Assembly (NCBI GenBank): GCA_949825065.1
Contig: OX463848.1
Coordinates: 39,167,380-39,231,379, forward strand
Length of the DNA: 64,000 bases
DNA from: Odontocerum albicorne
Lineage: Eukaryota; Arthropoda; Insecta; Trichoptera; Odontoceridae
Direction: 5' to 3'
Under the pieces are notes generated by a model that was given only the letters and a program-made list of their open reading frames with translations, was not told the origin of the DNA and made no database searches. Every line of letters starts with the position of its first letter. Positions within the stretch are counted from its first letter, which is position 1. Positions 49,427-59,149 of the stretch are shown here, piece after piece. A program made the position numbers and the translations under genes.

Positions 49427-50008
49427 CCTTTCCCTTCCTGTGCTAAAAAAATCCAGCCGTTCCGGTGCTATGTATTCAATACACATGTAAAAATGAGCGA
49501 TTTAAAATCGGTAAAAATAAGAATATTCATAGCCAATCGCTTAAGTTAATGAAATGTGAAGTCAAAAGTGATAATAATTGAAATTTAATCGCTGAAAACA
49601 TCAAAAAAAACATCGGACGACTTTCACAAAACGGGCGAAACGACCACCTCGAACGAAAGCCCGCTGGCTACTGAGCGAGCGAACTGAGATTCTATTTCTT
49701 GCGCTCCCATATACCAAAGTAGAGTGAGACGTTAATAGCGTCGCTTCCTCACCCATAGCGTTTTTTTAGAATGAATATACCTACGTCACACGTTTGATTG
49801 TATTTGTTAATTTATTCCCGATTTTCACAAAATATCTCTGATGTGGCCGATAAGTGCTAACTATTATTAATATTATTTTTTTTATTCAATGCGTAAATGT
49901 ATTACGGAGGAATACCTAAAATCTGAACTCAGTATTTATTATATTTATAGAGATATTAAAGATTTTAGAAGCAATGTGTACTAGTTACACATCACATGAC
50001 AGGAAGGG
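49427..50008. mobile_element. piggyBac-like MITE, copy 2 (582 bp)
   Basis: TTAA at 49423-49426 and TTAG at 50009-50012 (one base changed). Left end CCTTTCCCTTCCTGTGC; right end inverted CCCTTCCTGTCATGTGATG. Collinear with 33486-34078 in the same orientation. Non-coding. Confidence 0.8.
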
Positions 50009-50144
50009 TTAGTTATGGACGCACAAGCTACGTCTCAACAACTGTACTTAGTTGAGAAACAGAAGTCTATTCTGCAAATTTTTATTTGTATATTATTTAC
50101 AGAGTTTTGATCAAAATAAAAAGTCATTGTGATAGAAAAGTTAG

Positions 50145-50820
50145 AAAGGAAATGTAAATGCGGTATATGGGAGAACAATGAAAGATTGAAGCAGGTTGAG
50201 GATTTTTGCTATTTGAATAGTATTTTCTCGGATGATAGAAGATTTACGAGAGATATCAAACGACGTGTAGCGATATGAAACAAAGTCAGTGGGGCACTAA
50301 AACATCTGTACTCGAACTGGACAGTATTAAAACCTGCTAAGATTATTTGTCAATGCCAACTTTGGTGTATGTGAGAAAAATGTGTGAAAGGAAAAATGCT
50401 GAAAAGAGTTGAATAAATGCTTCAAAATTGCGTGCACTAAGAAGAATAGACGGGTGTGACAATTAAGGGATTAGGGATGAATGTATACTTAAGGCTGATG
50501 TATTAAGTAAGGTGAATAAAATCCGTTGGAGATGGTTTGGGCACGTGGAACGAATAAGTAAATAAAAACATACATAACAAATATATAGTGTTAATGTGAG
50601 TGGAAAGCGTGATAGAGGAAGATACGGAAAGTATAGTTGTATCAAGTGAATGAATTTTGAAAGAAGGAAACATAAAAAAACAGAGAAATGGTAGAATTTG
50701 CATTTGAAGGTGTATGGGTGTAGAAAAGGCGAAGGATATTTTTCGAGATACGAAAGTCGGTCACGCTGTCCTATCTGCCTTACCCGACAGGAAAATGACC
50801 TGATAATATGTATTTATGTA
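50145..50820 (+). mobile_element. LINE-A fragment, longest copy
   Basis: In shifting frames on +: LKQVEDFCYLNSIFSDDRRF, TRDIKRRVA, KVSGALKHLYSNW, then the RRI..VT, RWFGHVERI, VSGKRDRGR-like and VEKAKD segments, ending GTCCTATCTGCCTTACCCGA, CAGGAAAATGACCTGATAAT and an ATGTATTTATGTATGTATC tail. This covers the end of the RT palm to the C-terminus and the (TATG)n 3' tail. FYxDD lies upstream and is absent. Confidence 0.78.
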
Positions 50821-51047
50821 TGTATCATATGTACACCTAAAAACCGACTAAATCAAATGTGACATTGGTTTTGGGTTGATGGATTTGTTCAGCGCCAGCT
50901 CATTAAAAATAAATTCGAACATTTAAACTTCTGACAATGGACCAACACGGATTGATCATGACAATCTTGAATGACGTCAAACTGAAATTGGTTTCGAATT
51001 CGTCATAATTTGTCATTGGTAGTACAACAATTTTGTTTTTCAAAGGA

Positions 51048-51095
51048 TATAAAAAGGTTTTCCTCGATGCGAGCTGTCACTTTAGATACAGTTCG
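51048..51095 (+). promoter_or_regulatory. Possible TATA promoter of an unidentified retroelement
   Basis: TATAAAAAG at 51048-51056 followed at about +30 to +40 by GCTGTCACTTTAGATACAGT. The surrounding 50850-51215 is GC-richer than its neighbours and precedes a module repeated at 52095. This could be an LTR or a host promoter; no coding region follows. Confidence 0.25.
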
Positions 51096-51216
51096 TGTCG
51101 GTTTTCGACCGATTGAAGCGTACCTCTCTAATTAGTGTCGACTTGTGCCGTTCGAATGGGCCAGGGTTTTTAGTAAATTAGTCGGATACCCAAAACTCTG
51201 GTATCAAAGTTTTATT

Positions 51217-51545
51217 TACTGTCAGGGGTGTCAAGTTGTTGTCGGAAACGGTTCGTTTTAATGACACTGGACGCGCAATCAGGAAATAAGACGAGATCTC
51301 CATGTCATGAGGTTACAACGGAGGAATATAAACTGGAAAGCCCATCATCATTAAACAAATAAATAAAGTGATGTAAAATCCATTATGAACTAGTGAAATG
51401 CCACATTGGATTTTTTTTAATATTCTAATACTATAGAGATTCAAACTCATAACTATTGCCACAATTTTTCAATGGTTTTACTGCATAAGATACGGAATCA
51501 GCATGGACTCTCGATAAATTTATCTAAACTCTCCGTGGACTGCAC
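51217..51545 (+). repeat. Module A-B, first copy
   Basis: Segment A (51217-51340: GTTGTCGGAAACGGTTCGTT, CGCAATCAGGAAATAAGACG, AGGTTACAACGGAGGAATAT) and segment B (51400-51545: TAGAGATTCAAACTCATAAC, CAGCATGGACTCTCGATAAA) recur in the same order at 52095-52225 and 52545-52710. Confidence 0.65.
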
Positions 51546-51660
51546 AATATTTAAAGTCGAATGTGTTACTATCACATATCGGGAAATCTACAAAGGTTAC
51601 TTTGTAGTAGGTCTTCCCTTGGTAAGGTTTCTGCGGTTTTCTTACCAAATATGTTTTTTG
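51545..51660 (-). repeat. Short repeat, partner at 34083-34185
   Basis: The inverted copy shares AACCTTTGTAGATTTCCCGA, TATGTGATAGTAACACATTC with the partner. Family unknown. Confidence 0.6.
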
Positions 51661-51724
51661 AACATATGTAGATGCTTGAAAGTGTCTCTAAATACTCCCT
51701 TCATATCTCAAGTTATGTATATTT

Positions 51725-51990
51725 TATTTATAGTTAAGGCATTAACATTGTGGAGGTTTAAATACATTGTAATTGGTTTTATCAAACACTGTTTATTCCA
51801 CTTTTTGTAACGGTATAACCTTACTGGTTTCAAGGCTTTCACCTCATCATTAGGGGTGCACAAACAAGTTTTGTGTGTGTGTGTGTGTGTTTGTGCTCCC
51901 CTAGTAATGAGGTAAAAACCTTGAAACCGGTAGGGCTATACCGTTACAAAAAGGGGAATAAACAGTGTTTGATGAAACAAATTACAATTA
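51725..51990. mobile_element. PAL palindrome with GT-expanded centre
   Basis: Left half inverted from AGTTAAGGCATTAACATTGT; right half from TTTGTGCTCCCCTAGTAATG to GGGGAATAAACAGTGTTTGA. The centre that is normally CAAGTCTTG has expanded to a (GT)n run (51872-51891). Confidence 0.85.
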
Positions 51991-52017
51991 TGTATATTTA
52001 TTTTGTAATATTCTAAA

Positions 52018-52112
52018 TCTGTTAATAAAAGTGGGTTCGAGTCTCGTGCTAGAGCGCTGTTGACGAGAGATTGCTCTCTAAACGGCGCTATATAAATTGT
52101 CATTGGGTTATT
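52018..52112 (+). mobile_element. SINE-3 copy with B-box-like head
   Basis: GTGGGTTCGAGTCTCGTGCT (B box), AGAGCGCTGTTGACGAGAGA, TTGCTCTCTAAACGGCGCTA, TATAAATTGTCATT. Best head among the SINE-3 copies. Confidence 0.6.
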
Positions 52113-52710
52113 ATCAAAGTTTGATTTATTGTCTGCCTGTTGTCGGAAACAGTTCATATTAATCACACTGGGTGCGCGCAATCAGGAAATAAGACAAGAC
52201 CTCCGTTAAAAGGTTACAACGGCGGAATATAAACAAGTGGACGGGCTTGGCCTAACGATTAGCAATCATGCTAAGCAAGTGAGTGCCCCAGGTTCGACAC
52301 CTCGTGGATTCACTTCCGGACTGATTTTATTCTTAGACCATTTTACATCCGAATTTCAGAATCTAGCTTTCGCTCTTGTTAGTGACATTTGAGTCGTTCA
52401 ACCTGACTTATTTCTTTTATAGGTTAAGCCAGTTAGGAAACGCTCTTGGGGTGATCGTAATCGCCAGAAAACAGGAATATAGCAAATTATCTAAACAAAA
52501 TATAGGCCCATTAGATGTGACATTTTTAAACGAGTAACAAAAAAATCCTATGAACCTTATGGCCTAGTAAAAAACCAGACTAGGATGTTTTTTATTCAGA
52601 TTCTGTTTAGATTCAAACCCATAATTATTCACACAATTTCTCTATCAGGCTATATATGATGGGGAATCATTATGGACTGTTGATAGATTCATTTCAACTT
52701 TCCTTGAACC
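52095..52710 (+). repeat. Module A-B, second copy
   Basis: A' (52130-52225: GTTGTCGGAAACAGTTCATA, GCAATCAGGAAATAAGACAA, GGTTACAACGGCGGAATATA) and B' (52545-52710: TTAGATTCAAACCCATAATT, ATCATTATGGACTGTTGATA). A SINE-2-like insertion lies between A' and B'. Confidence 0.65.
52235..52335 (+). mobile_element. SINE-2-like tRNA head
   Basis: GGGCTTGGCCTAACGATTAG, CAATCATGCTAAGCAAGTGA, CCCAGGTTCGACACCTCG (B box GGTTCGACACC), then TTCACTTCCGGACTGATTTT. Clear A and B boxes; the body is short. Confidence 0.6.
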
Positions 52711-53068
52711 CATATAAAATGGGTTTGCGGATGTTTTTACTAGACTCGAGTATTTCCGAAAATATGGCGTAATAATATTAAGTTTTCTCTCTCGACACGC
52801 CGTTCGATATTCCTCGTAACTATTCCATCGTCAGAGAAAATATAATATTACCTAAATAAAGAATTCTTCAAGTGTCTTAAATCTTTATTTTACTCCATAT
52901 ATCGCATTTACTTTTTCTTTACACAGTTTCTATCATTATGACTTTGGATTTCGAAAAATTCATTGTCAGATCTTTCTCTTCGCATCTCTCATACAGTTAA
53001 CTTATCACACTCAGTAATTCATCTTCGTTCTACGTTAACACTACCATGTCATTATACTAAAGAAAATG
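52711..53068. other. No recognised gene
   Basis: AT-rich, pyrimidine-rich on + near 52920-53030. Nothing supported. Confidence 0.45.
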
Positions 53069-53093
53069 TAGCATGGTCTCTGTGACGTTTCAC

Positions 53094-53215
53094 AAATTTG
53101 CTCCAATACAACCTTGTAACGGCGTTCAGTAATTTTGATTATTTTATCAACTTTAATATAAGTCTCGATTCTAATAAATAGCAAGTTATTTCGGTAAATA
53201 CATTACATAAAACTA
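53094..53215. repeat. Partial copy of the 209-bp MITE
   Basis: AAATTTGCTCCAATACAACC, TTGTAACGGCGTTCAGTAAT, AATATAAGTCTCGATTCTAA, TAGCAAGTTATTTCGGTAAA match the left and central parts of 53462-53670. The right arm is missing. Confidence 0.75.
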
Positions 53216-53274
53216 ACAATAATGACAAATTAATACATCTTGTTACAAATTAGCAAAAATATGTAATTTTTGGA

Positions 53275-53320
53275 ATAAAAGTGGAATAAGCAGCGTTTGA
53301 TAAAAATAAATTACAAAAAT
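53275..53320 (+). mobile_element. PAL end scrap
   Basis: TAAAAGTGGAATAAGCAGCG and TTTGATAAAAATAAATTAC: only the outer ~40 bp of a PAL arm. Confidence 0.5.
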
Positions 53321-53461
53321 ATATCAGTTTGTTAAAATAAAATAATATTTGGCGACGTTCGTCAAAGGTCACTACGTTAGTCCGCATTGGCTAGGGATGG
53401 GGTATACGGTAATTGGATTTTCGATTTTTTTATACATAAAATTAAATGTTCGTTATTATAG

Positions 53462-53670
53462 TTCGGAAATTCTAGGACGAGTCCTGTGACAGCTCACAAA
53501 TTTGCCCCAATACAACCTTGTAACGATGTTCAGTAATTTTAATTATTTTATTAACTTTAATATAAGCCTCAATTCTAATAAATAGCAAGTTATTTAGGTA
53601 AATACATTACGTAAGGTTGTATTGGGGCAAATTTGTGAGCTGTCACAGGACTCATCCTAGAATTTCCGAA
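53462..53670. mobile_element. 209-bp MITE, ~63-bp inverted ends
   Basis: Arms TTCGGAAATTCTAGGACGAG, TCCTGTGACAGCTCACAAAT, TTGCCCCAATACAACCTT are almost exactly complementary to the right arm. Direct repeats TTATAG flank it (53456-53461 and 53671-53676). Non-coding. The 6-bp TSD does not settle the superfamily. Confidence 0.85.
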
Positions 53671-53984
53671 TTATAGTATTAATTCATAGTGGATCTTGGC
53701 CTATTTAAAGATAGATACAAATCATACAATACATTAGAAAGAAAGTCAGTAGACTAGGAATGAAAATTAGGAATTAAAACGTCAGATTATAGAAAAACAG
53801 TTTTTCGATTTATAAAAAAACGATTCGATTTGTAAAAAAAAAACCGATTTTACCCCATCCCTTTGAGACATGACATTTCAAACGTCACAGGGACCATGTC
53901 TTGAATATAGCAATCCGTGTACATCCCTATTCCTTATTTGTATGCCACCCATTGAATAAAAATTATAGTATTCTTATTATTGTG

Positions 53985-54297
53985 TCAACCTTACACCAAA
54001 TTATTTCCGCCCAGAATTCTTTCACCTAGACAGCATTGGGCGTTCCACAAACCAAGTCTTAGGTGCAGGAAACTGAGTTCCTCGAGCAGTGTATCAAATA
54101 GTGAATGGGATGCTCCTCACTGCAAGTACAGAATCGATCCATCACATAATATTCCCCATTTTACCTTGGTTCTCCCAATTCTTGGTCGGAGCCTGTTGCT
54201 TGATTTCAAGATCCTCCAGGGAAGTTCAGAGCTAGGTGGTCATGCCTCTACATGCAAAATCCACCCGCTAGGATCTTTTATTAATATAAAGGTATAA
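53985..54297 (+). other. Open frame, unrecognised, repeat-related start
   Basis: The frame includes RCRKLSSSSSVSNSEWDAPH and DPSHNIPHFTLVLPILGRSL. Its first part (CCGCCCAGAATTCTTTCACC, GTTCCACAAACCAAGTC) matches the unit and exit of the tandem array at 30454-31185, so it is probably the parent dispersed element of that array. No domain recognised. Confidence 0.4.
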
Positions 54298-54399
54298 AAC
54301 AAAGACAAAACATGTTTTAATATTTTAAAACATAAAGGGAATAATGGAACTGTATAAAGGGTTAACGACCAAGTGAATAACTGTAGCACCGTTTTGCAT

Positions 54400-54530
54400 C
54401 CGAATTATTTTCAAGGGTGCTCTGTAATATAGTAACATTACACTAAAAGTGTCTTTAGAAGCGTTTTGAACGGTTTCAAGACCGAGCCTTGCGACACACC
54501 AAAGAAAGTCTATATTATAACATCTACACT
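54400..54530 (-). pseudogene. Non-LTR RT scrap
   Basis: Minus strand: FFGVSQGSVLKPF, an altered GxPQGSxLGP palm motif, with a stop just upstream. Too short to assign beyond jockey/CR1-like. Confidence 0.45.
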
Positions 54531-55048
54531 ATCGGTCCTAGGTTATCAATATTTGTTTGATTAGGTTTTTTTTAATAAGTAATGCACCTTACACTAAGGG
54601 GATTTGTTCTACCAGATCAAAGACAAAAATGCTTTTATAAGAGTCAATATAATACAGTGAATATAAAATACTCTCTTCTCCACTCGTTCATTCCATTAAC
54701 AGCAGGTGGTTCTTCCAGTAGATAGTAATAACATGCCCTGTCGATATTACATACGAGTAAATAAATTATTCTTTAGTCAAAGTGATCCGACAACCTTGTT
54801 TTCAAATTCACCTAAGGAAGCGGACACTCGGTATTGTTTTCTGCCATCTGCTGTATTGAACGGAATCGATACCGCGGCATAATAAAACCGCTGCGGCTAC
54901 TTTCCGGTCTTTAATGGTTTGATTCGGTCATCAAGGGTAACTGCCCAAGGGCATACAGGGCACGCCTTGACACCTGAATTATTCTTTTACATACCCAAAA
55001 AGGGATATTTCGTAAAAAAAATAGCTCGTTTTGTGAATAAATTGTTTG
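54531..55048. other. No recognised gene
   Basis: Nothing supported. The open frame at 54919-55152 runs into the hAT-like MITE and is not a gene. Confidence 0.45.
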
Positions 55049-55056
55049 ATTTATAC

Positions 55057-55450
55057 CAAGGGTGGTCAAATTGTTTGCTATTGCGATCGACTTTTTTCGT
55101 AAAAAAAGTAGTCGCGAATCTACCTATCAAATTCGCGAGATTTAACACATAACCCACATGTTGAAAAAGGATAACTTATATCTAAAAGTTTATTAATAAG
55201 CATGAGCGAATTTACTTCGCTAAAAATATTAAGCAATAGAAAACTTGTGCATGCGTATTAAATAACATACATGCATTTATTTGGAGTAGACATATATGCA
55301 CGTTTAAAAAGGATAACTAATTGACTGCGAGGACAAGTGCATGCACATAATAAAATTTGGCAACATCACACGCCATACACATTTTGTAAGTTACGAAGAC
55401 AGCCGCAATCGACCAAAAGTGCTTCGCGATCGACCTGTTGGTCACCCCTG
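55057..55450. mobile_element. hAT-like MITE, 394 bp
   Basis: Left end CAAGGGTGGTCAAATTGTTT; right end inverted CAGGGGTGACCAACAGGTCG. 8-bp direct repeats ATTTATAC (55049-55056) and ATTTGTAC (55451-55458), one mismatch. Internal GCGATCGAC repeats near both ends. Non-coding. Confidence 0.82.
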
Positions 55451-55484
55451 ATTTGTACGATTACTTTGAAATTTGCATATAAAT

Positions 55485-55715
55485 AAATAAATACAAGTTT
55501 ATTGATAGCAACATACGAGTATGTACACAATACATTTAGACACATTTCAAGAACACATTAAAAAGAGAATACATTAAAAAACAGAAGCTATCAAAAGGTC
55601 TGGGCTCATCTAATAACATGCCCCCGGCCAAGATACACCCCACCAATACAGGGCGAGCCCAGCCACGGGGACACCAGATGTTTTTCAGCCCACACCCTAT
55701 TGGTATCACCTGTTT
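55485..55715 (-). repeat. U3 dispersed repeat, best copy
   Basis: AAGTTTATTGATAGCAACAT, AGAAGCTATCAAAAGGTCTG, GGCTCATCTAATAACATGCC, CCCACCAATACAGGGCGAGC, CCACGGGGACACCAGATGTT. Inverted relative to 47370-47575. Confidence 0.75.
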
Positions 55716-55794
55716 TTATTTCTTATTGTATGCGCAAGCTATAAATATATATTTTTTTCTCTTTGCTTTATTTCTTCTGATGAATGTAATACCC

Positions 55795-55920
55795 TAGCGG
55801 CCTTGTTGGTAAGACGCATGTCTTTCGACTTGGGGATACAGATGTGATACCGATGATACTTAATTATTCAAAAAGGGTTTCAATCTGGTTTTCATTAATA
55901 CAATAAGATGCCTTTTTATG
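55795..55920 (+). mobile_element. SINE-1 copy, plus strand
   Basis: CTAGCGGCCTTGTTGGTAAG, ACGCATGTCTTTCGACTTGG (head), GATGTGATACCGATG (eroded B box), AAAAGGGTTTCAATCTGGTT, TTCATTAATACAATAAGATG. The tail is truncated. Confidence 0.6.
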
Positions 55921-55950
55921 ATTGTTTTTATTGATATTTTTTATGTAGCA

Positions 55951-56478
55951 CAAGAGTTCCCAAACTTTTTTCGTCCGCAGACCACTTTATCAAAAACTTT
56001 TAAAACCGTCGACCCTTACTTTCGACCCCCTAGTCATTTATTTTACTTTCTCAAATTAATAAGTTTGTACAGTACTCGATATTAAATATTGCACTATATA
56101 TCAAACTTTTAATTTTAATCACTTGTAATTAAGGATTAAAAAAGATAGAAGGACTACGGATTATGCCATTATATTGTGCAAAATTTAATATTGAAATCTG
56201 CGCTGACAAAAATGAAAACAAAAAATGCGGGTTTTTTTTTTATTTTTGACATTTATGAAATAAATATGATAATTCAAAATAAGTACAACTATTGACAAAT
56301 ATTCTTAATTCGGTACATATTGGAATCATCGATATTTTGAAGTAACAAACAAATAGCTGTAGTAAGGGGGTCTATTTTTACTGTCGTAGACCCCCAATTT
56401 TTATTATTGAAACTATCGACCCCCAGAATAATCAATTCGATCTTAGGGAGTCGATATCGACCACTTTGGGAGCTCTTG
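55951..56478. mobile_element. hAT-like MITE, 528 bp, perfect 8-bp TSD
   Basis: Left end CAAGAGTTCCCAAACTTTTT; right end inverted CAAGAGCTCCCAAAGTGGTC. The direct repeat ATGTAGCA at 55943-55950 and 56479-56486 is identical. CAGACCACTTT and GTCGACCC motifs inside are typical of hAT-type MITEs. Non-coding. Confidence 0.9.
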
Positions 56479-56499
56479 ATGTAGCATGTTGAATTATTT

Positions 56500-56504
<5 letters not shown>

Positions 56505-56532
<28 letters not shown>
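56505..56532. repeat. (CT)n microsatellite
   Basis: About 14 CT units without interruption. Confidence 0.95.
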
Positions 56533-56534
<2 letters not shown>

Positions 56535-56569
56535 AAACATATTTAAAACTTACTGTTTAATTTATTGCT

Positions 56570-56760
56570 TACTTACATACATACCATCACGTCGTTTCCC
56601 TGCTGGACTAGGCGGAGAGACATTCCTGTTTCGATACACATTTTTCGCCTCTTCCACATTCTTATATTTCCTTCTTTTCTTAAGTGTTTAGTCGACTCTT
56701 TCCAGTTTTATTCCACGTCCACGTTTAGTTCCTATAACTTATTTGTTATTAATCAAGATA
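56570..56760 (-). mobile_element. LINE-A 3' fragment
   Basis: Inverted end: CATACATACCATCACGTCGT, TTCCCTGCTGGACTAGGCGG, CGATACACATTTTTCGCCTC, TTCCACATTCTTATATTTCC. Confidence 0.6.
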
Positions 56761-56829
56761 ACTCGACCATTGACTTATAAAATCAATTACCTAAATATGT
56801 ACAACCCACAGTTTTCAAAAATAAAATGG

Positions 56830-57185
56830 TTTGTAATTTATTTTTATCAAACACTGTTTATTCCACTTTTTGTAACGGTATAACCCTACCGGTTTCAAGG
56901 CTTTCACCTCATCTTCAGGGGAGCACAAACAAAACTAAATGCTGTTCGAACTAGTACCGATATACACGCTTCAACGGTTTGGGGGTTGGGGGGGGGTGAG
57001 GGAGGCATGGGACGATTTCGGCCAAGAGCGGAGAGATTTTTGGGATATAACTGTTCACCAGATGTTCGGATCGATGTACTGACTTAAAAAATTCTAGGGC
57101 CTCTAATCTGTCCAATTTGATAAAAATAAATTACAATGTCTTTAGACCTTCACAACGTTAATGCCTTAACTATAAACAACATAAA
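56830..57185. mobile_element. PAL element, coding remnant between inverted ends
   Basis: Left: inverted arm (TTTATCAAACACTGTTTATT, GTAACGGTATAACCCTACCG, CACCTCATCTTCAGGGGAGC). Middle: the coding remnant seen at 19950-20080 (GCTGTTCGAACTAGTACCGA, GGGACGATTTCGGCCAAGAG). Right: TTTGATAAAAATAAATTACA, AACGTTAATGCCTTAACTAT, the outer end in plus orientation. The ends are inverted around a piece of coding DNA. Confidence 0.75.
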
Positions 57186-57439
57186 ATGGTTTGTTCATAA
57201 TTCTTTATTATTTCTCGTTTACAATTTCTCAAAAAATATTTTGACCCTGATGACCTTTCATTAATTGAGAAGCTTTTTTCTTGATTAAAATCATCTCGAA
57301 AGGTTAAATACAACATTCGTGAAATATTCATAACACCGTTTTTACTGAATAAATAATGACTAAAAGTTATTTTGTATGAAACAAACTTGGAATAATATTC
57401 CTCTACCCATTTTCCTCTTATTTAGGTGAGTATTACATA

Positions 57440-57545
57440 CGCATACGTGTAAATAAATACTATCATGCCATATCTCCGTCAAGGTATGCAGAGAGGATAC
57501 AGCGCCATACTTTCCTATCTCGACAAACATCCTTTTTTATCACAC
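57440..57545 (-). mobile_element. LINE-A end scrap
   Basis: ACTATCATGCCATATCTCCG, GGTATGCAGAGAGGATACAG, CCATACTTTCCTATCTCGAC: inverted C-terminus. Truncated by SINE-1. Confidence 0.6.
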
Positions 57546-57549
57546 TTTC

Positions 57550-57745
57550 GCTGCATGGAGTACATCCTGGCTGGTTTATTGCCGTGCGGATTGCTCTTCC
57601 AACCAATCAGAAAGATCTTTAAGAGGCTTTAAGTGAAAACCAAACTAGAATCATTTAAAAAAATCTTAGTTTCAAAGGGAATCGAACCCGCAACATTCAG
57701 GTCGGAAGATAGGCATCTTTCCAACTAGGCCACGGAAGTCTCCCC
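57550..57745 (-). mobile_element. SINE-1 copy, near full length
   Basis: Minus strand: GACTTCCGTGGCCTAGTTGG and AAAGATGCCTATCTTCCGAC (head), GTTGCGGGTTCGATTCCC (B box almost perfect), GATTCTAGTTTGGTTTTCAC, GATTGGTTGGAAGAGCAATC, GCAATAAACCAGCCAGGATG. Best-preserved B box in the window. Confidence 0.85.
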
Positions 57746-57989
57746 TCACCTCCCTGAGAGAATCATTGGGATAGAGACATTACTTTTCTTTTTTGTAGAC
57801 GCACACTTTGCATGAATAATATAATACAGTGGAATCTCGATTATCTAGAGTCGCATTGACCTGAGATGTTTTTTATTTAATTTTTTTAACCTTCGAAATA
57901 ATATTTAAAATGTTATAAAAAAATCGGAATCTTTGACTGCTCCGGTTGATCCGCAATCTGATCAATACAACCCCGGATAATCGAGAGTT

Positions 57990-58060
57990 ATCTTTCTTAA
58001 CATCTTCCACATCCATACACCTCCTTGTACAACTCTTACGATTTCGAGGTGACGTGATGG
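57990..58060 (-). mobile_element. LINE-A scrap
   Basis: CTTAACATCTTCCACATCCA, TACACCTCCTTGTACAACTC, TTACGATTTCGAGGTGACGT: inverted. Peptide SPRNRKSCTRRCMDVEDVKK. Confidence 0.6.
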
Positions 58061-58118
58061 TATGTATGTTAAATTTTGATATTGGCTTTGTAAAATAATT
58101 ATCTTTGTTGCATTGCAC

Positions 58119-58468
58119 GAACTGTCAGAACTAAAATCTCTTTTGAACCAACGAAATGAAGGTACTCAGGAGTGTCGCTGGCAAAACCCTTCGTGATTGA
58201 GTACGAAACACAGAAATCCAAAGGATGTGCGAAGTTGAAGATATTGTCAGATGGGGACGACAGAGAAGAAAGTTCTGGAACGAACATGGATCCAGAATGG
58301 TGGAACCAAGAGCCGTAAGAATGGCCAGGGACAGTATCTCCCAAGCAAGCAGACCTCCAGGACGACCTCCCAAAAGATGGAAAGACAGCTGGCAGTCAAC
58401 GTCACAAGAGGGAAACGATGATGCCGGACCATAATAGGTCAACAGGCCTAAAAGAAGAGGAAGAAGAA
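58119..58468 (+). mobile_element. LINE-C, 5'-truncated, 9-bp TSD
   Basis: Frame 58225-58431 reads MCEVEDIVRWGRQRRKFWNE, RPPGRPPKRWKDSWQSTSQE-stop. An upstream frame has RVSLAKP-like residues equivalent to RSIAGKT. Tail AAAAGAAGAGGAAGAAGAA. TSD GCATTGCAC at 58110-58118 and 58469-58477. C-terminal part only. Confidence 0.85.
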
Positions 58469-58489
58469 GCATTGCACTTATTGGAATAA

Positions 58490-58840
58490 AATTACTATTT
58501 AAATTATGTGTATGTCACCAAACAAGATATGAGTGAAAATTACTATTTTAAATTCTGTATATGTCACCAAACAAGATATGAGTGAAAATTAGGTACTATT
58601 TTAAATTCTGTATATGTCACCAAACAAGACATGAGTGAAAATTACTATTTCAAATTCTGTATATGTCACCAAACAAGATATGAGTGAAAATTAGGTACTA
58701 TTTTAAATTCTGTATATGTCACCAAACAAGATATGAGTGAAAATTACTATTTTAAATTCTGTATTTGTCACCAAACAAGATATGAGTGAAAATTACTATT
58801 TTAAATTCTGTATATGCCACCAAACAAGATATGAGTGAAA
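58490..58840. repeat. Tandem repeat, 50-54-bp unit x7
   Basis: Units share TATATGTCACCAAACAAGAT, ATGAGTGAAAATTACTATTT, TAAATTCTG. Some carry an extra AGGT(A) giving a 54-bp variant, and the variants alternate irregularly. Last unit has TGCCACC. Confidence 0.9.
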
Positions 58841-59149
58841 AAATATTTGTCACATTTACCTTCCAATACTTCTTTTACTTCCTTACAATACGTACTCCTC
58901 GTTACTTTAATTAAATTTGGATTTCACCCACCAGTCTAATTAAGTGTCTAAATGTCAAGAACAAGTACAAAATTAATTACCCTCTTTATTTTTTAATTTT
59001 CAATATTTTATTTCCTCTCAAAAATTTGCAAAGAACATCTACAAGGGTCGAAAGTCAAATAAGCTAACAAATATGTTATGGTAGTCATAAATATTGCCAT
59101 ATTGGTACGTTTTTGTGTCTTTGTATTCAATACCGATATTCTTCGAAAC
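58841..59149. other. No recognised gene
   Basis: AT-rich; nothing supported. Confidence 0.45.

Larger units (their letters stand above)
53069..53903. repeat. Nested inverted ends around a MITE
   Basis: GCATGGTCTCTGTGACGTTT (53071) pairs with the inverted AAACGTCACAGGGACCATGT (53889). Inside that, GGGATGGGGTATACGG (53394) pairs with the inverted ACCCCATCCC (53852). At least two inverted-end elements are stacked here, but their individual limits are not clear. Confidence 0.4.

Noticed and set aside
51872..51891. Functional Z-DNA or regulatory (GT)n element
   Set aside because: It is a simple expansion at the centre of a PAL palindrome and short; no evidence of a role.
57550..57745. A real tRNA gene (good B box GGTTCGATTCC)
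   Set aside because: No acceptor stem closes, the anticodon arm is not consistent, and the same head recurs with a common body and tail in about ten places: a SINE.
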